A DNA stretch of 64,000 bases from Mortierella sp. BCC40632. Taxonomy: Eukaryota > Mortierellomycota > Mortierellomycetes > Mortierellales > Mortierellaceae. Position numbers and translations under genes: made by a program. The stretch lies in contig WAEK01000016.1 in the NCBI GenBank assembly GCA_011634665.1, positions 496,001 to 560,000 of the forward strand, written 5' to 3'. The notes below the pieces were generated by a model, which saw nothing but the letters and a program-made list of their open reading frames with translations, ran no database searches and was not told where the DNA came from. Positions 36,665 through 48,131 of the stretch are shown in pieces; within the stretch, counting starts at the first letter, position 1, and each line of letters begins with the position of its first letter.

Positions 36665-39600
36665 CAAAATTACGACAGGTCGGGGCGAGGCCTGTTGGCG
36701 TTGGTCGACGGGTGGACAGTCGTGGATCTCGCTGTGGTTGAGAGGGAACATGGCAACGCTGCGCTGAGTGTTTGTGTGTGTGTGTGTGTGAAAGCCATGG
36801 GTTGACAGGACATGTTAGTCTATCCAAGCACAATACAAACAAAAGCGTTTGCATGTACCCGCAGCCAGCATTGCCTATACATGGCATATCAACAATTGCG
36901 GGGTAAGGTTACGGGCCCAGCTATCGATCTCCGACCATGTGCCTGCTGTCCACTCCACCTTTTTGTTCCTCGTCCCATCGACCCCACTTTCCTGCTCAAG
37001 CTTAATTAACGTTTCGTGCAGCTCCGTTGCCCTTTCTGGCCATTTCTCGTTGTACGAAAGACTACTGCGTTTGCAACTGCGTCAACAAAGGGGGAAGATA
37101 GTCATCCTATCCCCAAAGTGCTTTGCGACTTCCATGGTACTGCAAGAGTGGTTTGCCACTCAGTCGTTGATAATGATGGTTGTCCCCAGTCCAGGAAGGT
37201 CATCCCCAGTCGCTTACCGGGTGATTAACTAGCTCTCATCTCTCCAGCAATCAACAACTCTCTCGTTCGATAGGATATGTCGAGTCGTGTCTGATCATTG
37301 AAAACAACAGACCGATATTACCATGCTTCTTATCGAATAAGGACTCCATGCCTAACACGGGCGTCCGGGGGATTACGATTCGGACCTCAAGGAGGGAAAG
37401 GACTAGCAGGGGCCAGGGGATCATAGTGAGAGGAAAAAAAAAAAAAAAAATGACGGGCCACAGAGAACACGGCAATGTCTCATAGAGCTGTCAGCCCAGC
37501 CTGGCCTTGGCCTGCCCAGACCAACAAGGAAAACGACAACGCCCTCCGAGAGGTGAGTAAGCATGCGCCCAATAAAGTTGCCCGCGTTTTTGTTCCCTCG
37601 CTGCAGCCAACCGAACAAGCGTTGGACTTGTCCAAGAACGGATAGGGCACACGTGAGCTCTGTGCTCTGATAGGGCATTGTGGCAGTCCTTCCTTTCCTT
37701 CGACCGGACCACAATTCTTGGTCGGGCGCGGACTCCTCTTCGCCCACTCAGACGGCAGCCCAAAGGAACAAGGAAAGCGAAAAGGTGGGGGTCCCCTTAC
37801 TGACTGCATAAGAGCCTGAGACTGAGAGGTAACCATCTCGCATGCGGCTCATCCCTTGAGCTCTGATGACCCCGCACTTTTGACCCAACCATTGATCAAA
37901 GAATTCTCCTCCATCACTACTTGGGACCTGTCACCGTCTCTCCCCGCACCGTCTTGAATGAATCTCAGTCCGTCCCTGAAAGCAGTTCGCCGTCTCGAAT
38001 GTCCAAAAATGCCAGTGCTGTGTCCATGCCCTTATTGTGTTGCTTCTCTCCTTCACAAAAGAGTGATAGCAGAACATGTGCCTCGGCGGACATTCAAGCT
38101 CGATAGCTGCGAAACGTAACTGCGGCTTCAGGCCAGGGGTGAGCAAAGATCGATCCATGTGTGTGGCTAGAGAGTGGCTAGGCAATGGTTATGTCTCAGA
38201 GAATCACCTGTTTCGACACCTATCGAAGCATTACTTCACCACCTCCGACCCCTTCCTTTCTCTATGAGTGCTTTTAATTCAATGGTCCCGCCTCAGACTA
38301 GCGAAGCTAAGTATTCGATCGGGACCCCGCAACCATTTGTGTAATGTGCCCCTGCCGATTTCTCAGCGACTAACGGCAGAATAGCCGAAGTCCCTTCCAT
38401 AACCGATTGTCCAAAGAAACGAAAACCCGATCTAGGTGGACATAAAAAACCTCTTTTGTCCTCCCAATTGCTTCACTTCTAAGAAGAGGTACCTTGAGGT
38501 TTACCCATTGCCCGCACTTCCATACTCTTTTTAGTTCATCTTGCTAAATGATCCTCTCTTCGCTACTTGCTGGCAGCACTCCCAACAGTTGGCGACCTGG
38601 ATGGACACGGACTTCTTGGCCACACGAACTGACGAACGACAACAAAAACAACAGCAGCCCTCCGTGCATCGCCTCTATTCACTTTGCCCGCCTTTTTCAT
38701 ACACGGAGGTCGCACAAAGGTCAGGCCTTTGACAAAGATCGGACGTGTTTGGGGATGACCCTTCCCTCAGGGAAGGTACGACAAACAGCTTTTCCTCTCT
38801 ACGATGACTTCTAAACAAAGCAGCAAATTTCTATGCAGAAACTGTTTACGCCGCTCAAGACTTTAGATCCATAGAATGGCTAAAAAAAAAAAAAAAAATA
38901 GCCCATAGTAGAAGTGAAAGGAAAAGGAAAAGACGAGCAAGCATTGTCATTTTTTACAAGCTCATTTCTCACATCCTCTTTCCCTCTCTTACTTTCACCA
39001 CCCCACTTTCCTTCTATTGTAGTAGAAAATGTAAAGCAGAGGAAGGTCATTAGAACGGGAAGAGAGACCTTTATTTCGAAAAATACCAAAAAGTTTTGAC
39101 GTTTAAGCTACGGGCGGGATTAAACTCCAATCTTGAGCTAGCCTGAGTCATCGCCCTATCTTCCCACCACTCTCGCCCCACTCTTACTCACCCCCCCCCC
39201 CTCCATCCTGCGCGACATGCGCGAGGCTGTACTCTATATCCAGAAGTGACCTCTGTATGGAATCAGGAAAAAAGATGATTCTATCTTGTTTGAGTAGACC
39301 GATGGGATAGGAGCTGCTCAATCCAAAGTAAAGCTCATTCTCTTCCTTTCCCTCCATAGTCACCTTATCCTTTCTCTCTCTCTCTGGTATCTTCCTGCCC
39401 AAAAAGGTTTAGGGTCTGAACCTTCCGAAAAGAAGTCGTGACTGCAGTGGTACGACTAAGAGCCATCAACAACAAATCTTGGAGTAATAGAAATTGAAAG
39501 AGGACTCCTTCCTCCTACTATTCTCCTCCATCTGCCCTCTTTTCTCCCATCCACCCTTTAGGAAGAAAACTACTTCCTTGTTTATATGCGTATTTAGGTG

Positions 39601-39983
39601 CGTGAGTGAGTGAGTGTGATTGTGTGTGTGTGTGTATGTGTGTGTGTTTATCAACAGTCGATCCCGATTACTTTCTATTAAGGCAGCCCTTCGAGGTTTT
39701 CATACGCATAACACCCTAACCTGTACAACAAACGTCTGTTCACTAGAATCATATCGAACCATTTTCCCCTCAAGCTCTAGGTCTAGCCCTTTGTTCTTCC
39801 CAAACAATCCTAAGCTACTAAAAAAAATTCATGTTGGCAAGATAAAGGTAAAAAAGAAGAGCTCATGTGGAAGAGGAACGAGAATTGACAGAGGGAGAGA
39901 GTGAAAGGAAGGGGAGGAGAGGATGGAGGAATAAACAAGCGTGAGTATAAGTACAAGTTCGTGTGTATGTGCGTGCGTGTTTT

Positions 39984-40045
<62 letters not shown>

Positions 40046-40466
40046 GAGTGACAGAGATCCTCTTTCTGTTTAGTCCCAGGGAGAGAAGGGGGTTTTTATA
40101 TTTGTTTGTTTGGATATCCTGTCCTCATCTTTTCTACCTTCCTTTCTCTCGGAAAGCCTGAAGGGACCCTTGACTGTTGCACACACATATATATAAAAGC
40201 CAAATCCTCGGAACCAACCGTGCGGGCAAAAATCCCTGAGATTTTTTCTTTTTTTTTTTTCTCCTCTCAAATGCGGGCAACTTTTTTTTCTTCTTCCTTA
40301 ACCTATGGTACCCCACCCCGTCTCACCGCCGTATTAGGATAGGAGCCTTCCATGAGCCAGAAGAAAGGCGGTGCGGACTCCAAGCCGAGAGTCGCCTGGT
40401 CACGCGTATCGAAACAGGAGGATGAGAGGATGAGAGGATGAGAGGAACCGGCAGGAAGCTGCGCTG

Positions 40467-40504
<38 letters not shown>

Positions 40505-40843
40505 CCCTCCATGGTGTAAATTATGCAGCTCTGTGGAGGACTGGTTCCTTTCGTCTAAACCAAGCAAAGACTGGACTAGACCACAATGCTTCCCAGCTTC
40601 CGGAAGAGCACGAATTTGACCCGCAGCCCCAGGCCAAGGATTCTATAGCTATCACATATTCATCAAAAATAAGGAAGGAAAGGGTGATGATATGAGGAGT
40701 TTCTAATGCCGGTCTACCATTGTGACCTAGAGACTCTTTAATCTCAAAGTGGACACGTCTACTGTCTGAGACTTGGATAGAAAGAAAGAAAGAAAGAAAG
40801 AAAAAAAAAATAAGAGAGAGAGAGAGAGCTGTAGAAGACATTT
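36665..40843. other. About 4.2 kb without a recognisable gene
   Basis: The permease promoter lies at the left end and the 3' end of PUS10 at the right end. Between them I see no protein family, tRNA or rRNA. Contents include a short GGTCCCG...CGGGACC inverted repeat (about 38283-38325), a poly-A run at 38882-38898, a long GT microsatellite (39989-40038), three GAGGATGA octamers (about 40420-40446) and T-rich tracts at 40471-40504. Open frames present (for example 36849-37232 plus, 37480-37836 minus, 39184-39402 minus) show no motifs I recognise. A fast-evolving gene, a long non-coding RNA or a decayed element cannot be excluded. Confidence 0.45.
39989..40038. repeat. GT/AC dinucleotide microsatellite
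   Basis: About 24 uninterrupted GT units lie in the gene-free stretch, flanked by GTGCGTGC-like variants. Alternating purine-pyrimidine sequence can adopt Z-DNA. No function is implied. Confidence 0.85.
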
Positions 40844-41134
40844 TTATTGAATCTCCCTGGATGGTGGAAAATCCAAGTCTACCTCAAGCACATCCAACTC
40901 CATGATGTCGGCCTCGCACCCAATAATGGATGCCAAGCTAGGCTGGTTACGGCCAAGGTCTCCATGAACGAATTCTTTGATATAGGTTCCTGCTTCAGTA
41001 TGCAAATGGACCACCAGAAAGTGACCCTCGAGGGGGAAAGCCTTCAAAGAGTGGATCTCTTTCTTTCGGATCATTTGTGCGCGTCTAAAGAGCAGAGCAT
41101 GAGAAACACACCAATCAACAACAAGTTCAGCATT

Positions 41135-41167
<33 letters not shown>

Positions 41168-43406
41168 CATGCCGCGGATTCTCACACAAAACTGGCGTCG
41201 TCTGTTCAGTGAGACCGCATCTTGGTCATTTTGTTACCTCTGAAGAACACGGATTGGTGTCTGCTGTTCGACAATAAAACTCTTGTCGGTGTACTGATTA
41301 ACTGCATCAATCATTGTTGAGTTAACAGGATTCGAGGCCCAGCAGAGCGCGCTATAGCTCTTGGTCTTTGTCTCCTCACCTTCCTTGATGACTTTGGTGT
41401 CTTCAGGGGTGATAGAGGTCAGCTTTCTGATTTGAACCTTTTCCGGCATGATGGCGTTGATCTCAGTCTCAACTTGTTTGAGAGTTTCGACCGAAAGCTC
41501 GGGTATACGCGGATTGATCAACTCCATATAGAAAGGTCGTCCATTGCCTAACATGCGCACATTGGCATCCTCACGACCCGCAGTGACAAACTTGAAGTCT
41601 ACTCATCCCAGAGAATCACGCAGATTATTAGAAACGCGGGCAAGGAATTGTTGATGAAAGGTATCCATAGTCAATAAACACGCACAATAGCCCTGAAAAA
41701 GAAAAAGAAAAAGAAAAAGCAAAAGCAAAAGCAGAAGCAAAAGCAAAAGCAGAAACAGAAGCAGAAGCAGAAGTAAAAGCAAAAGCAAAAGCAAAAGAAA
41801 GAAAGAAAGAAAGAGGCACTGCCTACCATCGGCTTTGAAGGCTTTCTTGATGGGATCACAGACAGTACCCGAGACCGAAAGCTCTGCCAAAACGGTCGTC
41901 CCAATGCTCCAAGGTGTTTGACTAACGTCTCTACTGAATTTCAGGTACCGACCTAAACGAAGATAGAGTTAGTAGCGAACTTTAAAAAAAGCGTGATCTC
42001 TCATATTGTACGTTGTTGCGACTCTTACGTACCGCCTACATAGACAGACTCCCGTGACATTTCAATGGACTCGATCTCTGGCCTGGTAGTGATTCCAGTA
42101 GGTGGGACGTGTCCGAGCCTAGTCATTGACAAGAGGAGAAAAGAAGAAGAGAGAAACAACACCAACACAATATTAGCAATGTGCCATTGCAAGCTTGATG
42201 AGCTCGAGGGACGGCGATCTTGAGGAGAACCCGAAGTAATAACTCTGACATACTCTGCAAAACGCTCTCTTGACACATTCGAAAGTGCCTTAATAATGTG
42301 AGGTCTTCCGTCACCTACTGTGATCATTTTCCTCTAAAGAAGTAGGCATTCAGACAACAACCTGTTAGCGATCTCCAAGTCCAAATGTTGAATCTACCTC
42401 CTCCACTTCAGCCCATTTTTTTTCTTGTATACATACGCTCTCCCTCTTGGTCTTGATAACCATTCCAGACTCCTTCATAGTTGAGAGAAAGATGTGGTTG
42501 TCCTTTGTTTCGTCGTGCTTAACAACCACTTGCATCTTGAATACACTCTATTAATTTCATCCGCAAGTCAAGTATATTTTCATTTAGAATCTACTCAGAA
42601 ACAAGAAACAATCAAATACCACGGATTGATCCAAGCAGTAAAAGATCCGAGATCCAAAGCCTTACCGAGAAATCAAGAGTTAATCCTGTCTGTACTTCAA
42701 TAGGCCAGCTGATCAGCAACTTGAAGATCTCCTTGATGTCTACCTGCTCAATCGAAGAGGAACCGAGCTGTTGATAGAGATAAATGCCGACAGCATGATT
42801 CCGGACCAAAGTACTGGTAGGTAGCGTGACATTCATATTAAAAGTGTCTGTCACAAAGGCCTCCTGACGTATCCTAGCCACGATTGTTTCGACAAAATCC
42901 TCGGCATGTTGAACCGTTCCAACACAAGCAATACAAAGTGATTCGGGATCAACGTCGACCTTCATTTCATGCGATGTTGTATCAGATTGAGAGGTAGGAT
43001 CGTTATCCGGAGTAGACTCGGTGCGGTGACGAAGCAAGACATTTCTAATCTATCATCAAAAACAAAACCCAGAAGTCGGAAGTAAAAAATAATAATAATA
43101 ATAAAACGTTCAGAATGACGATGTCCAAATAGCTCACGACAACACACTTGGCAATAAGGATTCAAAAAGGTTGTTCCCTTTCCCGACCAAAAAGCGCGCT
43201 TTTGCCCAACTCACCCAAGTTGGTTGAAGTGGTCCACGTGCTTTTCTTGATCCAAATTACCTCACCAGGTGCAAGTTCATACACACCAAAGTCGCGAATG
43301 CCCAGGAAGCGCAAAATACAGCGTCCACAGCATGGAATACCCGTGAGGACATCAATGTACCTCTTGTCCCGACTGGAGAGAGCTCTCTCAAGTCGCGATG
43401 TCAGAC
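40844..43406 (-). CDS. PUS10: tRNA pseudouridine synthase Pus10 (5' end not placed)
   Basis: Pus10 makes pseudouridine 54/55 in tRNA in archaea and many eukaryotes. Confident exons are 43406-43261, 43049-42666, 42547-42437, 42333-42033, 41952-41827, 41601-41238 and 41084-40844. A further exon begins near 43177 and carries a CQVC knuckle. The N-terminal part has the zinc-finger pairs (IPCCGRC, CQVC) and an accessory segment. The catalytic part has GGRYLKFSRDVSQTPW, then the GRED motif in AGREDANVRMLGNGRPF, where the aspartate equivalent to TruA's GRTD is kept. It ends with HLHTEAGTYIKEFVHGDLGR and VDLDFPP. No ATG lies in the first recognised exon, so the start is upstream. The join between the CQVC exon and 43049 is unresolved. 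The exon at 42333-42033 contains an odd hydrophobic insertion (IVLVLFLSSSFLLLSM). Confidence 0.88.
41696..41815. repeat. AAAAGC/AGAAGC hexanucleotide minisatellite in a PUS10 intron
   Basis: About 18 tandem six-base units (AAAAGA, AAAAGC, AGAAGC variants) fill most of the 225-nt intron between 41601 and 41827. On the PUS10 sense strand the array is pyrimidine-rich and may extend the polypyrimidine tract. It translates to an artefactual Ala/Phe/Ser repeat frame. Confidence 0.8.
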
Positions 43407-44139
43407 CTGGTGTACAATACAAAAGTGTAGAGGAGAATACGAGAGATAGAGAAGAGAAGAAGAGTTAGTTCATGCTCGATCCAAATGGAATGGATCTAGA
43501 GCCCTGATGGATGAGGATCATGCGCCGACTGATCTGTCTCTTTGCTAACCATGAATGTGGTCGGTGTCCTGCTTTAGCTTCTTGGGGAGATTCCCTGCCT
43601 GGTCTGATTCACGCTTCAGGTGGTGGGCCGAATCCATTTTATTTGGAGAGAACTTGGGGGGTGTTCATACGAGCCCATGTCCACGCTCGATCTTTTTTCC
43701 TTTTGCCTCTCACTCCCTTCCTCGAAACCGAGAGAGAGAGAGAGTGGAGGAGGAGTAAGGAATTGTGCCACCAATTGATACTCAGCCACTCGAGGTCCAC
43801 AAGTCTGGGAATCTTGGGGTCTGGACTTTTCCTTTTTTTTTTTTTTTTTTTGTGTATTCTATCCAAAAAAGATAGGTCGAGGAATGGAGTGAGAGAGCTT
43901 CCACCTCGACAGATACATAACCTGGACCATGAACTGGGTAGTTGAATGAAAAAGAAAAAGGAAAAAAAAGGCGCACAGCGTATTTCTCTTTTTTCATTTC
44001 CAAATCAGGTATTTGGAAAGAGGTGGACTTTTTTTTTTCCCGCGCAAGAAAAAAAAAAAAAAAAAAAAAAAAAGACGCAAGATGCTTAGCCTGGATATTG
44101 CAATTGACCAGCCTACACAGCCTATTGCACTCGCCAACG

Positions 44140-44226
<87 letters not shown>

Positions 44227-46512
44227 ACTTTGCACAAGTAGTCTTGCGCCCGTGTCTGTCCAAGTGATCCAATGAAGGGCGAGGGCGTTGAGAAAGAGAG
44301 AGGAGGGGAAGGGGCAGAGAAAGAGGTGTGTAGAGATCTGTGCATTAGGAAGGATGCGTTGGCGTAGAGAAGAGAAGGGATGTTGACAGCCGGACTACTG
44401 GACAGAGGTACAAAAAAAAATGACAGTTTCCAGTGTCACCAACGCATGAAAAAAGATTTGGGATAAGTTCCTTGGGGTATGGAGCAACGTTTTCCCACAA
44501 GCTAGGGCCTTGGGGACCCTGGGCTTAGGTCAGCCTTGCCGACCAAGCCGGTGCCTCAGCAGCCCAAAGCGCCAAAGAGCACGAAAGGAGAAAGGAGCGA
44601 GGACAGGAAAGGAAAAGGGTAAAAAAAAAAAACGAGGGTCATCCGGGCCATCCTCTTTCCCCTGCCTGCAAGACGCGCGAGGGGCAGGGGATGGAAGAGT
44701 GCACAAAGCCCTAGTGAACCCTTTCGACTGAAAGGTTGGCACGGGGACGATGATGCCGATGATGCCAACGGGCCCACAACACATCCAATCAGCGATCTAC
44801 ACACGCCACAATCCTCGCTGTGGTCTATCTAGCTGCCTGGCTGAGTGTCGTCGAGCTTTGCCAGCTCGCCTGGACCATCATTCATACACCATTCTGCGAT
44901 TCCTTTTATTTGGTTGCTGTTTCCCTCTTTTTCTCTCTTTCTCTCTCTCTATTTTTTTTTTTCTTTCTCTTTTTTTTCTTTCTCTCTTTTATTTTCGTTT
45001 TCCTTCTCCTTCTCTCCGTCTCTTTCCCCTCTCTCTTCCGCCCCTTCATCCTCTACTGTGCCCTTCTTCCGACTGCCTAGTCCCACTCTATCCGTGGTCT
45101 GTCTTTCTTCACTTGTCCTTTAGGCAATTTACAGCCGCGATCTGTCCTTTATCCCATTCTCATACCTCCAGGACCATTGTCCCTTCAAGACACGTATACA
45201 ACAACTTTTACTCCAAAGAAAGAAAAAAACCTAAAAGCTTGACCGTTCCACAAGACAAGCGCGTCGTCCTTTATCGCCTGTAGGCCCCATAGATTGTAGG
45301 TCCTTGAGTGAAAGAAGAAAATGGAGTGAGCACGCAGGAGTGAGGGGGAAAAAAGAAAGAAAGAAAGAAAGTGTGAAGAGGAGAGAGCAGAGCAAGAAAA
45401 AAGAGAAAGATGAGTGAGTGAGCAGAAGTTGATGGCAAGGACAGTACAAGCGTCATTGAGCTTTCATTGCGTCGAGCAGTAAGAATGGGAAACAGTGAGC
45501 AGGACGACCGTAGAGAGTGCGCTCATTATGACGAGATGAATTCCAGGACATGGAAGATCTCCTTATTTTTAAACTTAGGCCTATTCGGCAATGGGCTGAT
45601 CCCCACAACATGTCTGTAATCGTAACTCAATGAGCTGGATAGAGCGCGGGGTGTGCGCGCTCGTGTGTGTGTGCGTGTGTGCGTGTGTGTTCATGTGTTT
45701 GAATGGGACGTGTCTTTGAAATGGCGGCCGATGAAGGGACTTGATTCAAAGGAGACGAACACGATAGAACGCGGGAAAGTAGCGGCCGAGAAAAATCATA
45801 AAAAAAGACCGAACAAAACCGACACGGTTCAGATGCATGCGACGTTTGGCCTCCAAAATGTGTGGTTGTGGCGAGCGGGAGAAGCAGCCAGCGGCAGCAG
45901 CTCTTTTTTGGAGCATGCGCGGACTCTGCGAGACAGATTGAGCGAAAATGGGCCAACAGCTCTCTTTTTTATCTTTTGTTCTTTCAGACCGTGCTCCGAA
46001 CTGGAGAAGAGTTGATGCGGTGTACGAAATGGGCAATGGAGTGGCGGCACGGCGGGCCAAGAGTGTATTTCAGACCTATTCTCTCTCCTACTTCCTCTTT
46101 TTTGTTTCTTCATTTCTCTCTTTTTCATTCTTCTCTCATCTCATTCCATTTTTCCTTGCACATCCTTCCTGATCCCTCCTTCCTTTTCCTCTGCCCCTTC
46201 CTCTTCCCCCGACTGTCGCCCCCATCCCCGCGGCCCTCTACACCAGAGTAGCAGTAGACCTGTGGTGACCCTTGCCACGTTCACGTTCTTACTCTTCTTC
46301 CATCTCACTTTCTCCCTTTCACCGTCAGTCTCTCTGGTTAGCTTGGTATGGGGTGGGATGAGTGGTCGTCTGAGCTAGGGCAAAGAATACCTCTTGGCAA
46401 AAGTCATCGATCTCTTGGCATACTGTAAACCGTCTCTTAACACGCCTTGTTCTCCGATTACTTTTTCTTTGATCACCTAAACCCAGCTAGTAAACTGAAC
46501 AGGACAGATAGT
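43407..46512. other. About 3.1 kb without a confidently placed gene
   Basis: The missing 5' exon of PUS10 should lie in the leftmost part. The rest holds low-complexity blocks: poly-T at 43832-43851, poly-A at 44050-44072, a 40-nt A run followed by a GA run at 44140-44222, pyrimidine-rich sequence at 44925-45060, and a GT-rich stretch at 45661-45695. The right end is the tricalbin promoter and leader. No conserved protein, tRNA or rRNA is recognised. Confidence 0.45.
44140..44222. repeat. Poly-A run (40 nt) joined to a GA dinucleotide run
   Basis: A continuous A run at about 44140-44179 is followed by CAGAGAGA-type repeats to about 44222. It is the longest simple-sequence block in this gene-poor stretch. 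Run length is likely to be error-prone in assembly. Confidence 0.85.
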
Positions 46513-48087
46513 ATGGAGCCTACCCAGCAGCCCACAAACCAAAATGGGCATGTACCAGTAGCTCAGAACGAGCAAGTGCCAGTAGCTCAAAACGAGCAAG
46601 CGCCAGTAGCCCAGAATGGAGCCATAGAAATCAATCCACCTCGCACCATTGACCATGACTCCCCATCGGATGCTGTTGGACAAGCCAGACTCAACGAAGC
46701 GATTGGGAAGGCTGTCGGAGGCACCGTCATCCCTTCCGATATTCGACCAAACGATCTGCCAACATTGGAGAAACTCGAAGTTGCGGAGAAGGCAGAACCG
46801 TCACCACCACAGCCCCAACCCACAGCTAATGGGAAGCCAGTGCAACAGGAGACTCCAACCAATGCCACGCCGCCTGCTGATGCTCCTGCTGCTGCTTCGG
46901 CTGCTGCTGCTGCTGCCGCTACTGCTGTCGAAGCCAAGATGGACGCTTCAGTTGCAACAAAAGAAGTTCCACTTAATATACCAGGATCAATCCCGCCCAT
47001 GACTCGCATTGGCTGGCTGGAGGCCTATAAACGGACAGATGGACCCAGCAACGAATTCCGTGACAAATCGATCTGGATGGACGAGTTTGCGAGCAGTGCT
47101 CTCTATGGTGCCTTCTGGCACAATGCTGTCATCGTGATCGTGATCCCGATTGTCTGTTTTATTGTCTTCAAGTTTGGAGGTGGTGTGGTTTCACTCATCT
47201 TAATCATTGCCTTTGGAGGTAAGTAGAGTGAGAACTACTAGTATTATTTTCCTTGGAGAAACAACAAAGCGGGTCGGACGAGCAGTTTATCGAGTCGATT
47301 TCCCCGCGCACTGCTGCTTTGCCTCTTTGAAAGGGGGCGAAATGCAGGTCGCTTCGCTAAAAGGCACAATTTTGAGGGGGCGTGTGTTCAAGACACCGGG
47401 AGGAGAAAGGGCCCCATCGAAAAACTCTTTTGCAATGCCTTGTCCTTTTGTCTCCCTTATTTTTTTTTTTTTTTTTTTTTTTTTGCTTGGATGCTGAACT
47501 GGTATATGACTTGTTTGTTATCTCATCCCGGCGTCAATAGCGACTTACTACAAAAACTCGATCCGTCGCTTCCGTCGTAATGCACGAGACGATCTCACCC
47601 GTGAACTGATCAAGAATACTGTAAGTACCACTTTTTTTTCTTCTCAAATAGCGAGAGACAATCTGATTCTCTTCGGTCCTTTTTGTCTTGCTGCATCTGG
47701 GGTGCCGACTGTCTCCCTCCTTTCTCCCTCTCTCTCCTTCTCCTTAGACCAACTGACACTTAATTTTATTGGATCGATCTCTTTACGTCTTGTCTAGCTT
47801 GAGATTGGAACAGAGTCAACTGAGTGGATCAACAACTTTATGTCCAAGTTCTGGCTTATCTACGAGCCGGTCCTCAGTGCAACAGTTGTCCAGGTGGTCG
47901 ACAGCATCCTAGTGGATCAGACCCCAGCCTTCCTTGACTCGATCCGCTTGACCACCTTCACCCTCGGCACAAAGGCACCCCGTGTCGAGAGCGTCAAGAC
48001 CTATCCCAAGACTGACCCAGATGTGGTGGTACGTTCTGATCGCGCCATATTTCTACAGCCCCAGCCCATACTCTTGTTTCGGCTCCC

Positions 48088-48131
<44 letters not shown>

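Noticed and set aside
36849..37232. 127-residue plus-strand open frame in the gene-free stretch
   Set aside because: No recognised motif, no plausible promoter arrangement, and composition does not differ from surrounding spacer.
38283..38325. Possible tRNA or 5S rRNA fragment at the GGTCCCG...CGGGACC inverted repeat
   Set aside because: The TTCGATC resembles a T-loop, but there is no consistent A box, anticodon arm or acceptor stem, nor a 5S internal control region.
39184..39402. 72-residue minus-strand open frame with a protein-like middle section
   Set aside because: Its ends are Lys/Glu- and poly-Gly-encoding low-complexity sequence, and nothing nearby supports extra exons; too weak to annotate.
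44750..45283. 177-residue plus-strand open frame before tricalbin
   Set aside because: The middle is a translated CT/TTC-rich tract (Phe/Leu/Ser runs) and the ends are not conserved in any family I know.
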